From: CBFGTV01 sp965652145
GTDB taxonomy: Bacteria; Bacillota; Clostridia; Peptostreptococcales; Natronincolaceae
Length of the DNA stretch: 64,000 nucleotides
NCBI GenBank assembly: GCA_965652145.1
Contig: CBFGTV010000001.1
Coordinates: 62,001 to 126,000, forward strand
Direction: 5' to 3'
Made by a program: the position numbers and the translations under genes. Below are positions 16,143 through 24,309 of this stretch, in pieces (position 1 is the first letter of the stretch; each line of letters opens with the position of its first letter). The notes beneath the pieces are model-generated. The model made no database searches. It worked only from the letters and a program-made list of their open reading frames with translations, and was not told the origin of the DNA.

Positions 16143-17350
16143 TGAAAATTATGAGTACGGGAGAAAAAATAAGGAAGCTGCGAACAGATATCGGATTGAA
16201 TCAAGACGATCTAACAAATGATGAAATTACTCGAAGCTTAATCAGCATGATTGAAAATAATAAAAGAAACCTGACCTATAGGGCTGCTACTGTAATCGCT
16301 TCTGCCTTAAATCAATACTACCCCAATTTAGGAAAGGAAATTACTCCCGACTTTCTATTGGAAACAGAGGTTGAACAGGCCCAACGGCTAATTAAAGAAA
16401 AGCTGGATGATATGCAGCAGCTACTTAAGAATCCCTCTCAGCAAAATGAAGCTCAAGTAGAAAATGGAATTAAAAATCTCATTGAATTTGCCCAGGAATG
16501 GAAGCTTGATTCAGTAGTGGCAGAGCTGCAAATGACTCGAGGAAGATTTTACTATGACACCTATCAATACAATGAGGCCCTTCAAGACTTCTTCTGCGCC
16601 CTGGCCTACTATCTAAAAAAGGAACAATATGAAAAAGTGGCTTCATTATATAATTTAATTGGTATCAGTCACTATTCTTTAATGTTAATAGAACAGGCGC
16701 TATTATATTTTGCTCAATTAGAAGATATACTTTATCTACATAAGCCCCAAAACTATGACAGAATGAAAATGCTCTTAGTCATAAATAGAGTGCTTTGCTA
16801 TCGAAGGCAAAAAAAGTACGATATGGTACTGAATGGAATTGCGCAGTTTAAAGAATTAAATTATTATGATCAAGACTTTTATCAAAGGATCGTTATTATT
16901 GAAGCCAACACTTATCGAGATATACAGCATTTTGACAAAGCTATTAAGTTATATAATAAAATGTTAAAAAAACCTGAAAAATTGACTACTGATAATTTAA
17001 TGCTGGTTTATGAGAATTTAGCGGAACTGTATGAAATAAAAGAAGATTACGAAAAGAGCATGTATTATGCAGCCTTAGCTTACGATTATCAAGATAAAGT
17101 GAATAATTTCTACATTCCATATCTATTCCTTCTGAAAGCTAAATTAAACTTTAAGTTGAATAAGATAGATAAAGCAGTTGAACTTATTAATCAAGGCCTT
17201 ATGATTGCTGAGAAGGTTTCGGGAGTAGATAAATTAATAGACCTACACTTTCTGCAAATGGAAATTGACCTCCAAACAAAACAGTACTTTAATAACCTAC
17301 ACCAATTAGAAAAGCTTTGTCGAAACAATTGGCGATTATCAAAATTTTAA
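16142..17350 (+). CDS. XRE-family regulator with TPR repeats (RRNPP-like)
   Basis: A 402-residue cytoplasmic protein. The N-terminal 60 residues form a helix-turn-helix: MKIMSTGEKIRKLRTDIGLN opens it, followed by EITRSLISMIENNKRNLTYR. From about residue 100 to the end there are repeated 34-residue helical hairpins (YQYNEALQDFFCALAYYLKK, FDKAIKLYNKMLKK, YEKSMYYAALAYDYQDK) characteristic of TPR. The combination is found in peptide-sensing RRNPP regulators and in a large clostridial family of similar length. No small signal-peptide gene was recognised next to it. ATG 16142 matches the usual family start (M-x-I-x-STGEKIK). It lies between the split sigma operon and the collagen gene and may control either; that is inference. 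Confidence 0.75.
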   Translation: MKIMSTGEKIRKLRTDIGLNQDDLTNDEITRSLISMIENNKRNLTYRAATVIASALNQYYPNLGKEITPDFLLETEVEQAQRLIKEKLDDMQQLLKNPSQQNEAQVENGIKNLIEFAQEWKLDSVVAELQMTRGRFYYDTYQYNEALQDFFCALAYYLKKEQYEKVASLYNLIGISHYSLMLIEQALLYFAQLEDILYLHKPQNYDRMKMLLVINRVLCYRRQKKYDMVLNGIAQFKELNYYDQDFYQRIVIIEANTYRDIQHFDKAIKLYNKMLKKPEKLTTDNLMLVYENLAELYEIKEDYEKSMYYAALAYDYQDKVNNFYIPYLFLLKAKLNFKLNKIDKAVELINQGLMIAEKVSGVDKLIDLHFLQMEIDLQTKQYFNNLHQLEKLCRNNWRLSKF

Positions 17351-17490
17351 TAATAGAAATAGAATCAGACTTATGGGTGATCCCATGCCTGGAGCATACT
17401 AATTAAACTTTTTTTACGTTAGGTTGTATAGTTTTATATTCAATTTTCTTGAATTAATGCAAACTTCATATGGCTTGTTCCGTAATTTAT

Positions 17491-17533
17491 AAAAAAGCTA
17501 CCAGCATAATTGTATCAATTCTGGTAGCTTTCT
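17491..17533 (+). terminator. Terminator after the XRE-TPR gene
   Basis: AAGCTACCAG (17495-17504) pairs with CTGGTAGCTT (17521-17530), followed by TCTTTATTT and preceded by an A-run. Confidence 0.8.
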
Positions 17534-17588
17534 TTATTTCTACTATGCAAAAATCTGTGTTAGGTTGTTCTGATACTTTGATATATTT

Positions 17589-17619
17589 GGGGGTGTTGCA
17601 ATCGGCAACGCTCCTTTTT
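17589..17619 (+). terminator. Second terminator in the same gap
   Basis: GGGGTGTTGC (17590-17599) pairs, with G-T wobbles, with GCAACGCTCC (17605-17614), followed by TTTTT. No gene lies between it and the previous terminator. Confidence 0.7.
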
Positions 17620-17896
17620 AGATTGAGGCCATTTTAAAAGGGACACATTTTTGCTGTAGGCATAAAATAATTATGAAAAACCATCGATAGAAGCAATTCG
17701 GAGAAAAAAAGAGATAATATAAAAAAACAAATAAAAAGTGCGGCAAACAAGGGTTGACACTTTAATTTGCCAGGAGATTTATAAAAAACACAACTTAACA
17801 TTAGAAAGATACTTAAAAAACACGTTAAATTACCTAAATTAATTAAAAACTCTTAGTAATCGATATTAATATTTAAACAATAAGGAGAGATTATCG

Positions 17897-18877
17897 ATGG
17901 ATAAAGAAAATGATATTAGGGAGGATAGTTTCTGTTGTGGTGATTCTAAACGACAGGACGTTAGGCGAAGTAGTATGCTTTATTCTAAATATAGCACTCC
18001 ATGGTGGGGGAAACAACCTGTAGGCCCAACAGGCCCACCAGGCCCAGCAGGAGCACCAGGCCCAGCAGGTCCAGCGGGACCGGCAGGCCCAGCAGGTCCG
18101 ACCGGAGCTACTGGACCAACTGGAACGTTTGCTCCTGGAGGCACCTTATTTAATGTGCTGGGGCCTGTCGGTAGTGCTACAGTCGGAATAGGAGAAAATT
18201 TAATTTTTCAATCTGATACACTTGATATTACTGTAACAGAAGGATCTGGTATTGTGACGATAGAAGATACTTCTTCAATAGGTCCAACAGGTCCAACAGG
18301 TCCAGAGGGTCCGGCAGGTCCAACTGGACCGGCAGGTCCAGCAGGTCCAGCGGGTCCGGCAGGCCCAGCGGGTCCAGCAGGAGCAACAGGAGCGACAGGC
18401 CCAGCAGGTCCAGAGGGTCCGGCAGGCCCAGCAGGAGCAACAGGTGCGACCGGAGCAACAGGGCCGGCTATTACGGAAACCTCAGCCTTTGCAGCCAATA
18501 CCGGTGGATCAATTATTGCTGTCGTACTAGGTGGTACCACAGTTCCGCTACCGGATGCTCAAAACCTATCGCCTGATATTACAGTTAATGGAGCCAATAC
18601 AGTCTTTACTATAGCTCCGGAAGGTAGATATAGAATTGCCTATAGTGTAAGATTAACGGCGGGTCTGCTTTTAGGAGCAAGACTGGTGATTAATGGTACA
18701 CCAAATCTCGCTTCTACAATTAATCCAGTTTTAACAATTTCTGAATTTGATGCTGAAGTAATTGTAACTTTACCAGCAGACTCTACAGTGTCATTAGAAT
18801 TATTTGGATTACTTGGTGCAGCTACGTTACAGGCAGGAGCTGGAGCAAGTCTGACAATCATTAGACTGTCAGATTAA
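17897..18877 (+). CDS. Collagen-like spore-surface protein with BclA-type C-terminal domain
   Basis: A 326-residue protein in three parts. Residues 1-42: a short N-terminus with a CC-containing segment and no obvious signal peptide. Then two blocks of Gly-X-Y repeats (about 43-76 and 128-190, mostly GPA, GPT, GAT) separated by a beta-like insert. The C-terminal 135 residues start [19 protein letters not shown] and contain [17 protein letters not shown], closely resembling the trimeric TNF-like C-terminal domain of BclA exosporium proteins. Absence of a signal peptide fits loading onto spores from the mother cell. The following gene is a glycosyltransferase, and BclA proteins are glycosylated on the Thr of GPT triplets. 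TAAGGAGAG precedes ATG 17897. Confidence 0.87.
   Translation: MDKENDIREDSFCCGDSKRQDVRRSSMLYSKYSTPWWGKQPVGPTGPPGPAGAPGPAGPAGPAGPAGPTGATGPTGTFAPGGTLFNVLGPVGSATVGIGENLIFQSDTLDITVTEGSGIVTIEDTSSIGPTGPTGPEGPAGPTGPAGPAGPAGPAGPAGPAGATGATGPAGPEGPAGPAGATGATGATGPAITETSAFAANTGGSIIAVVLGGTTVPLPDAQNLSPDITVNGANTVFTIAPEGRYRIAYSVRLTAGLLLGARLVINGTPNLASTINPVLTISEFDAEVIVTLPADSTVSLELFGLLGAATLQAGAGASLTIIRLSD
18035..18465 (+). repeat. In-gene Gly-X-Y coding repeats
   Basis: Two stretches of 9-base units (GGC/GGT-CCA-GCA and close variants) at about 18020-18130 and 18280-18465 within the collagen-like gene. Such arrays often change length between strains. They also create long spurious Leu- and Pro-rich frames on the minus strand. 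Confidence 0.8.
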
Positions 18878-18879
18878 AA

Positions 18880-18919
18880 AATTATTAAGGAGGCTTGCCA
18901 AGCAGGCCTTCTTAATTAA
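18880..18919 (+). terminator. Hairpin after the collagen-like gene
   Basis: ATTAAGGAGGC and the facing GGCCTTCTTAAT form a stem around TTGCCAAGCA, followed by TAAATC rather than a clean T-run. Confidence 0.55.
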
Positions 18920-18988
18920 ATCTATAATGCAAGGAATATTAACAACTTTTTAAAATTTCCTATGAAGATTGTTTAGAGGGGTGACACT

Positions 18989-20071
18989 TTGGCCGCTTTA
19001 AGTTTATGTATGATTGTAAAAAATGAAGAAGAGTCCTTGGCACGATGTCTTGAATCAGTTAAGGGTATTGTCGATGAGATTGTTATTGTTGATACAGGTT
19101 CGTCGGATAAAACAAAGGAAATAGCCGCCCAGTATACTGATATGATTTATGATTTTACGTGGATTAATGATTTTTCAGCCGCAAGAAATTTCTCTTATGA
19201 AAAGGCTACGAAGGAGTATATTATGTGGTTAGATGCAGATGATATTATTTTGCCCGAAGATCAAGCAAAGCTTTTAAAATTCAAAAACAATCAATTAAAT
19301 CATAATATTGACGTTGTCATGATGAAATATAATGTGGGATTCGATAAGAAGGGGAATGTTGTCTTTTCTTATTACCGTGAGAGAATCACAAAGCGTGAAA
19401 GGGGCTATAAGTGGAAGGAGCCTGTTCATGAATATATAGCTTTATCTGGAAACATAATGAGTACAGATATAGCCATAACACATAACAAAATAAAAAAATC
19501 GGAAGCTGGTAGAAATCTAAAAATATATGATGAAATTATTAAGTCAGGAAAAAGTTTAAGTCTAAGGGGAATTTATTACTATGCCAGGGAGCTTAAAACC
19601 AAAAAGCGATATCAAGAGGCAATAGACTATTTTAATCAATTCTTAGGCTTTAAGGAAGGATGGATAGAAGATAAAATTGCAGCCTGCTACGAGCTATCGA
19701 TATGCTATAAAGCCCTTAATCAGCCGAAAGAAGGAATAATCGCATTACTTAACAGTCTTCAACACGATTCCCCAAGGGCAGAAATATGTTGCCAAATTGG
19801 GTATTTTTTTAAGGAGCAAAAAAAGTACGATCAAGCAATCTTCTGGTTTAGTTTGGCCCTTGATTTGAAGAAACCTAAAAATTGCTGGGGCTTTATTCAC
19901 GAAGATGCCTGGGGATATATCCCTAGTATGGAATTGTGTGTATGCTATTATGAGAAGGGAGAATATATGAAGGCCATTCATTATAATGAACTGGCGGGAG
20001 AATATAAACCGAATGATGAAATTGTTGAAAAAAATAAAGTGTTTTTTAAAAACTTTAAAAATAATGACTGA
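18989..20071 (+). CDS. Family 2 glycosyltransferase with TPR-like tail
   Basis: A 360-residue GT-A glycosyltransferase: LSLCMIVKNEEESLARCLES at the N-terminus, VIVDTGSSDKTKEIAAQ near residue 33, and IMWLDADDIILPED near 73 with the DxD metal site. Residues from about 190 on are TPR-like helical repeats (YYYARELKTKKRYQEAIDYF; YDQAIFWFSLAL), as in SunS and related protein glycosyltransferases. The initiator is TTG 18989, placed by GAGGGGTGA just upstream. It directly follows the collagen-like gene on the same strand, so the collagen protein is the likely acceptor. Sugar donor cannot be read from sequence. Confidence 0.85.
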   Translation: MAALSLCMIVKNEEESLARCLESVKGIVDEIVIVDTGSSDKTKEIAAQYTDMIYDFTWINDFSAARNFSYEKATKEYIMWLDADDIILPEDQAKLLKFKNNQLNHNIDVVMMKYNVGFDKKGNVVFSYYRERITKRERGYKWKEPVHEYIALSGNIMSTDIAITHNKIKKSEAGRNLKIYDEIIKSGKSLSLRGIYYYARELKTKKRYQEAIDYFNQFLGFKEGWIEDKIAACYELSICYKALNQPKEGIIALLNSLQHDSPRAEICCQIGYFFKEQKKYDQAIFWFSLALDLKKPKNCWGFIHEDAWGYIPSMELCVCYYEKGEYMKAIHYNELAGEYKPNDEIVEKNKVFFKNFKNND

Positions 20072-20228
20072 ATAATAGGTCGGTATGGGGCAAAATTTTA
20101 GAACAGAGGTATGAACCTTCTCTGCCATTAATAATGTATAGTAAGCTATTTTTTAATCATCAGGAAGCACTGGTATTAAAACAATGGCTGCAAACATTAA
20201 TAATTTTAATGTAGAGGAGGCTTGTGAA

Positions 20229-21686
20229 ATGAAAAAGTATCTGCAAAGAATTGGCCGTTCCTTAATGCTGCCGGTGGCGGTTTTACCTGCGGCAGCCATT
20301 TTAATGGGAATAGGCTATTGGATCGACCCCTCTGGCTGGGGGGGCGGCAGTGCTGTGGCAGCCTTTTTAATCAAGGCTGGAGCTTCAATTATTGACAATA
20401 TGTCAATTCTATTTGCCATAGGGGTGGCCCTGGGTATGGCGAAGGAAAGGGATGGTTCTGCTGCCCTCGGTGGCTTAGTGGGCTACTTAGTGGTGACAAC
20501 GTTGCTTTCAACCGCCTCGGTTGCCATGTTCAGGGGAATCGAAGAGGCGGCGGTGAATCCTGCCTTTGAACAAATTGGAAATCAATTTATCGGTATCATA
20601 TCAGGGCTGGTGGCGGCCGAAATGTATAACCGCTTTAGCCATGTGAAGCTGCCCGATGCCCTGGCCTTTTTCAGCGGAAAACGTTTAGTTCCGATTATGT
20701 CATCCATTGCCATGATTGGGGTATCCGTTGTCTTGTTCTTTGTATGGCCGGTGGTTTATTCTGGTTTAGTGGCCTTTGGTACAGCCATCAGCAGTCTTGG
20801 CTTTTTAGGGGCAGGGCTGTACGGTTTCTTTAATAGATTGTTAATTCCAACGGGGCTGCATCATGCATTAAACTCTGTATTTTGGTTTGATGTGGCAGGC
20901 ATTAATGACATTGGAAACTTTTGGTCCAGTACTGGGGTAAAAGGAATTACAGGGATGTACCAGGCGGGCTTTTTCCCCGTTATGATGTTTGGTTTGGTGG
21001 GGGCTGCCTTTGCCATTTACCAAACAGCCAAGCCAGAAAAGAAAAAGCTGGTGTACTCATTAATGCTGGCTGCAGGCTTCGCTTCCTTTTTAACAGGTGT
21101 GACCGAGCCCCTGGAATTTTCCTTTATGTTTGTTGCCCCTTTGCTATATTTACTACATGCTGCTTTGACTGGGATATCCCTTGCCATTTCAGCTTTCTTC
21201 CATTGGACCGCCGGTTTTGGCTTTAGTGCCGGGCTAATAGACCTTATGCTAAGTCTAAAAATGCCCCTGGCCAATAAACCCTATATGCTGGTGCTTCAGG
21301 GCTTGGTTTTTGCAGTTATATATTATTTCTTATTTAGGTTCTTTATCACTCGCTTTAACCTCATGACCCCTGGCAGAGAGGAATTGGAAGATGAGGCAGA
21401 GGTTAAAGAAAATTCGCTCCTCGATCATACGACAGATAAATTTTATCAGATGGCAGTTAGAATTTACGAAGGCTTAGGGGGTTCAGAAAATATCGTTTCA
21501 ATAGAAAATTGCATCACCCGTCTGCGGGTGGAAGTAAGGAGTATGGAAGCGGTTGATCAGGAAAAAATCAAGGGGGCCCAGGTGTTAGGTGTAAAAATAA
21601 TTGGACCAAGGGGGATACAGGTAATCATTGGACCCCAGGTACAATTTGTTGCTGAAGAGATCGACAGGATTAGAGCTGGAAAATGA
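20229..21686 (+). CDS. PTS EIIC-EIIB permease, glucose/N-acetylglucosamine family
   Basis: Membrane sugar permease of 485 residues that imports and phosphorylates a hexose or amino sugar. Residues 1-385 are EIIC with about ten hydrophobic segments, including IPTGLHHALNSVFWFD and FLTGVTEPLEFSFMF, conserved in the glucose family. From about residue 405 follows EIIB with the phosphorylated Cys in SIENCITRLRVEV and VLGVKIIGPRGIQVIIG. No EIIA domain is attached, so it must borrow one. ATG 20229 with GAGGAGG at 20214-20220 is preferred over the frame from 20184. It stands alone in its transcript. Glucose versus GlcNAc specificity is undecided. Confidence 0.9.
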   Translation: MKKYLQRIGRSLMLPVAVLPAAAILMGIGYWIDPSGWGGGSAVAAFLIKAGASIIDNMSILFAIGVALGMAKERDGSAALGGLVGYLVVTTLLSTASVAMFRGIEEAAVNPAFEQIGNQFIGIISGLVAAEMYNRFSHVKLPDALAFFSGKRLVPIMSSIAMIGVSVVLFFVWPVVYSGLVAFGTAISSLGFLGAGLYGFFNRLLIPTGLHHALNSVFWFDVAGINDIGNFWSSTGVKGITGMYQAGFFPVMMFGLVGAAFAIYQTAKPEKKKLVYSLMLAAGFASFLTGVTEPLEFSFMFVAPLLYLLHAALTGISLAISAFFHWTAGFGFSAGLIDLMLSLKMPLANKPYMLVLQGLVFAVIYYFLFRFFITRFNLMTPGREELEDEAEVKENSLLDHTTDKFYQMAVRIYEGLGGSENIVSIENCITRLRVEVRSMEAVDQEKIKGAQVLGVKIIGPRGIQVIIGPQVQFVAEEIDRIRAGK

Positions 21687-21708
21687 GGCAATTTGTGTAA
21701 AATGTACT

Positions 21709-21748
21709 GCACCAGCAGGGGATGCCAATAACCTGTTGGTGCTTTTTT
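21709..21748 (+). terminator. Terminator of the PTS gene
   Basis: GCACCAGCAGG (21709-21719) pairs with CCTGTTGGTGC (21732-21742), followed by TTTTTT. Confidence 0.88.
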
Positions 21749-21809
21749 ATAACCCTTTAAATCATCCAAAGGAAGAATATGTTCTTATGCCTATGAGAGA
21801 ATACTTCTG

Positions 21810-21838
21810 TTGACATAGGCCAATGGGTTGTATATAAT
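21810..21838 (+). promoter_or_regulatory. Perfect-consensus sigma-A promoter of the darA-holB-ricT operon
   Basis: TTGACA (21810-21815), 17-base spacer, TATAAT (21833-21838). It leaves an untranslated leader of about 140 bases before darA, which contains a small GATGC/GCATC hairpin near 21880-21892 and a second possible -10 (TATAAT at 21937-21942). No ORF in the leader. Confidence 0.85.
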
Positions 21839-21987
21839 ATTTCCAATATCTACAAAGTCTATTAAGCCTTGTAATATGAGATGCAAAGCATCGAGGAAAA
21901 GCACAGATTTTTTTGTAACCACAGGCAAAGGTGGGGTATAATGTTAATAGTTAAACATATCTTATTCTATAAAGGAGGGATAGCAAG

Positions 21988-22317
21988 ATGAAACTTGTTA
22001 TTGCCATTGTTCATGATGAAGATGTTCATCCATTATTAGAGGAATTAACCAGCCATCGGTTTCGAGTAACCAAATTAGCCACCACAGGAGGATTTCTAAG
22101 GGCTGGGAATACTACCCTGCTGGTAGGAACAGAGGATGAAGAGGTAGATCAGGTAATTGAGATTATTAAAAACAACTGTGAATCCAGAGAGCAGATCGCC
22201 ACACCGCCGACTCCTGTATCGGGAGCCACTGGGGTCTTTATTCCCTACCCCATTGAGGTAAAAGTGGGGGGAGCGACAGTATTTGTCGTTGATGTTGAGA
22301 AATATATTAAGCTGTAG
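21988..22317 (+). CDS. darA: Cyclic di-AMP receptor, PII-like (DarA/YaaQ)
   Basis: A 109-residue PII-fold protein that binds c-di-AMP in Firmicutes. It starts MKLVIAIVHDEDVHPLLEEL and has TKLATTGGFLRAGNTTLLVG near residue 28, the conserved ligand-binding loop of DarA, and a C-terminal VGGATVFVVDVEKY. Site AAAGGAGGG precedes ATG 21988. In Bacillus, yaaQ lies between tmk and holB; here it is still followed by holB and ricT but is separated from tmk by about 8 kb of other genes. Confidence 0.95.
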   Translation: MKLVIAIVHDEDVHPLLEELTSHRFRVTKLATTGGFLRAGNTTLLVGTEDEEVDQVIEIIKNNCESREQIATPPTPVSGATGVFIPYPIEVKVGGATVFVVDVEKYIKL

Positions 22318-22335
22318 AAAGAGAGGTCCATATTG

Positions 22336-23322
22336 ATGGCCTTTGAAGCAATAATTGGACAAGATCGAACGATAGAAAGTTTGAAAATAGCATTGACCCG
22401 TAAGCAGGTATCCCATGGGTATCTGATTGAAGGCCTGGCGGGGCTGGGAAAACGAACCATTGCCAGAGAGCTGGCAATGGGAATTGTTTGCCAAAGCAAA
22501 GAGAATAAACCGTGCCATACCTGTCAAAGCTGTATAAAGAGCCAACATGGAAATCACCCTGAAATTAAATGGATCGAACCAGAAGGTGCCATTAAAATCG
22601 AGCAGATAAGAGAGCTGCAAAAAGAGATTCTCATGAAGCCCTACGAGGGCAAATACAAGGTATTTGTACTTTGTAATGCAGAAACCATGACAACACAGGC
22701 TCAAAATGCCCTGTTAAAAACCCTTGAAGAACCACCTACCTATGGAGTATTGATTTTGCTGGTAAATAATATTAATCGCCTGTTGCCCACGGTGGCATCA
22801 AGGTGTCAGGCATTAAGGCTGAGACCTGTCGAAAAAAATAAAATTGCTGATTTTCTTGAAGCCAAAAAGGGAATATCTAACGAAGCTGCCAGGGTTGTTG
22901 CGGCCTTTTCAGACGGTATACCGGGCAAGGCCCTGCAACTGCTGGAGGATGAAGATTTTATCAGGAGGAGAAATACCCTATTTGAAATTACCCGGGAGCT
23001 GTTAAATCAAAATACAATTGTGCTCCTTGACAGAGTGCAATTTTTTGTGGAAGAAAAAAATTATGCTGAGGAATTACTGGATATTTTTACAAGCTGGTAT
23101 CGGGATTTATTGATATATAGAGAAACCCAGGCTTTTCAATTTATCATGAATTATGATAAAATGAAAGAAATCCAGGAGCAAGCGAGCAAAATTGGGTTGA
23201 AACAATTAAGAGAAATTATTTTTATGATAGATAAGGCCAAGCAAAATCTTAAAAGCAATGTAAACTATCAGCTTAACTTTGAAGTCATGCTCTTAAATAT
23301 TCAGGAGGTATTGTCATGGTAA
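22336..23322 (+). CDS. holB: DNA polymerase III delta' subunit
   Basis: Clamp-loader subunit of the replicative polymerase, 328 residues. IIGQDRTIESLKIAL opens the AAA+ domain; GLAGLGKRTIAREL near residue 36 is the P-loop region; four cysteines in CHTCQSC plus upstream C form the zinc module; QAQNALLKTLEEPP near residue 122 is the sensor/Walker B-side motif and TVASRCQALRL near 155 carries the SRC motif. ATG 22336 with GAGAGG upstream is preferred over TTG 22333. It follows darA by 18 bases and overlaps ricT by seven. Confidence 0.94.
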   Translation: MAFEAIIGQDRTIESLKIALTRKQVSHGYLIEGLAGLGKRTIARELAMGIVCQSKENKPCHTCQSCIKSQHGNHPEIKWIEPEGAIKIEQIRELQKEILMKPYEGKYKVFVLCNAETMTTQAQNALLKTLEEPPTYGVLILLVNNINRLLPTVASRCQALRLRPVEKNKIADFLEAKKGISNEAARVVAAFSDGIPGKALQLLEDEDFIRRRNTLFEITRELLNQNTIVLLDRVQFFVEEKNYAEELLDIFTSWYRDLLIYRETQAFQFIMNYDKMKEIQEQASKIGLKQLREIIFMIDKAKQNLKSNVNYQLNFEVMLLNIQEVLSW

Positions 23323-24203
23323 CTGTTGTTGGTGTACGGTTTAAAAAGGCTGGTAAGATTTATTATTTTGATCCGGATCATATAGAAATTAATCAATACG
23401 ATAATGTTATAGTTGAAACAGCAAGGGGAATTGAATACGGTGAGGTAGTCGTGGGGCCTAAGGAGGTCAGCGAAGACGAAATCATTGCTCCCTTGAAGAA
23501 GGTCATTCGGGTTGTGACGGAAGAGGATGAAGCGAAGCATCGGGAAAATAAAGAAAAGGAAATCCAGGCCTTTCAGATTTGTCTGAACAAAATTAAAAAT
23601 CATGAGCTTGATATGAAGCTGATTGATGTGGAATATACCTTTGACAATAACAAGGTAATATTCTATTTTACAGCCGATGGCAGAGTTGATTTCCGAGAAC
23701 TGGTGAAGGATTTAGCTTCTGTCTTTAAAACACGAATTGAGCTAAGACAAATTGGTGTTAGGGATGAAGCCAAAATGATTGGTGGTTTGGGCCCCTGCGG
23801 TAAGTCATTGTGCTGTGCTACCTGGTTAGGTGATTTTGAGCCCGTATCTATTAAAATGGCTAAAGACCAAAGTCTTTCCCTGAACCCTGCAAAAATATCC
23901 GGCATTTGTGGTCGACTGTTTTGTTGTCTGAAGTATGAGCATAATTTGTATCAACAAATCATTGATAAGCTCCCAGGGGTTGGGGCCATTGTCAAAACTC
24001 CAGAAGGAGAAGGAATTGTCTTTGATACCAGTGTACTGTTGGAACAGATAAAGGTAAAAATCAGAAACCCTAAAGATAACTCAGAGGATATCAAAATATT
24101 TTCACTTCATGAGGTTACTAAGCTTAAGGACGATAAAAAGGCCAATCAGGATGATGAAATCCCGCCTGACCTTGAGGAGGAGCTCAAGGCTCTGGAGGAA
24201 TAG
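23316..24203 (+). CDS. ricT: PSP1 domain protein RicT (YaaT)
   Basis: Soluble 295-residue protein of the PSP1 family, part of the RicA-RicF-RicT (Y) complex that assists RNase Y mRNA processing and affects sporulation and competence in Bacillus. The PSP1 core spans about 40-130. Cysteines in GGLGPCGKSLCCATWLG and ISGICGRLFCCLKYE are the conserved ligands associated with [4Fe-4S] clusters in the complex. The tail is acidic (DDEIPPDLEEELKALEE). It overlaps holB, the same pair as in Bacillus, and ends at a terminator. Confidence 0.93.
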   Translation: MVTVVGVRFKKAGKIYYFDPDHIEINQYDNVIVETARGIEYGEVVVGPKEVSEDEIIAPLKKVIRVVTEEDEAKHRENKEKEIQAFQICLNKIKNHELDMKLIDVEYTFDNNKVIFYFTADGRVDFRELVKDLASVFKTRIELRQIGVRDEAKMIGGLGPCGKSLCCATWLGDFEPVSIKMAKDQSLSLNPAKISGICGRLFCCLKYEHNLYQQIIDKLPGVGAIVKTPEGEGIVFDTSVLLEQIKVKIRNPKDNSEDIKIFSLHEVTKLKDDKKANQDDEIPPDLEEELKALEE

Positions 24204-24209
24204 AAAATT

Positions 24210-24244
24210 AAGGCAGAGTGTCTCGAAGGGGACCTTTGCCTTTT
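24210..24244 (+). terminator. Terminator after ricT
   Basis: AAGGCAGAG (24210-24218) pairs with CTTTGCCTT (24234-24242), followed by TT and a T-rich tail. Confidence 0.65.
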
Positions 24245-24309
24245 CCTTAAGGTAAGGGCTTTGATATAATGATAAAGGTTGAACATATGAAAAAGAGGTG
24301 ACAAAGGGA

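Larger units (their letters stand above)
17351..17896. other. Gene-free gap with two terminators and a promoter region
   Basis: No supported ORF in 546 bases. Two strong terminators lie close together (17491-17533 and 17589-17619). Further right are TTGACA (17754-17759) with a poor -10 after 17-18 bases, and ACTCTTA (17849-17855) 41 bases before the collagen gene, preceded by ATTACC, a weak echo of the sigma-operon promoter. Confidence 0.6.

Noticed and set aside
13839..17350. Intact prophage
   Set aside because: Only a holin-like and sigma-like genes; no integrase, capsid, tail, portal or terminase genes.
18035..18465. Short repeats that could be taken for a CRISPR array
   Set aside because: The 9-base units are in frame with a collagen-like protein and have no unique spacers.
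18208..18540. Minus-strand Pro/Leu-rich frames opposite the collagen-like gene
   Set aside because: They are shadows produced by the Gly-X-Y coding repeats; no ribosome site and no independent signal.
20085..20135. Hairpin before the PTS gene as a LicT/GlcT-type antiterminator site
   Set aside because: CAGAG/CTCTG stem is short and no overlapping terminator with a T-run is present.
21628..21813. 61-codon plus-strand frame overlapping the PTS gene end
   Set aside because: It runs through a strong terminator and lacks a ribosome site.
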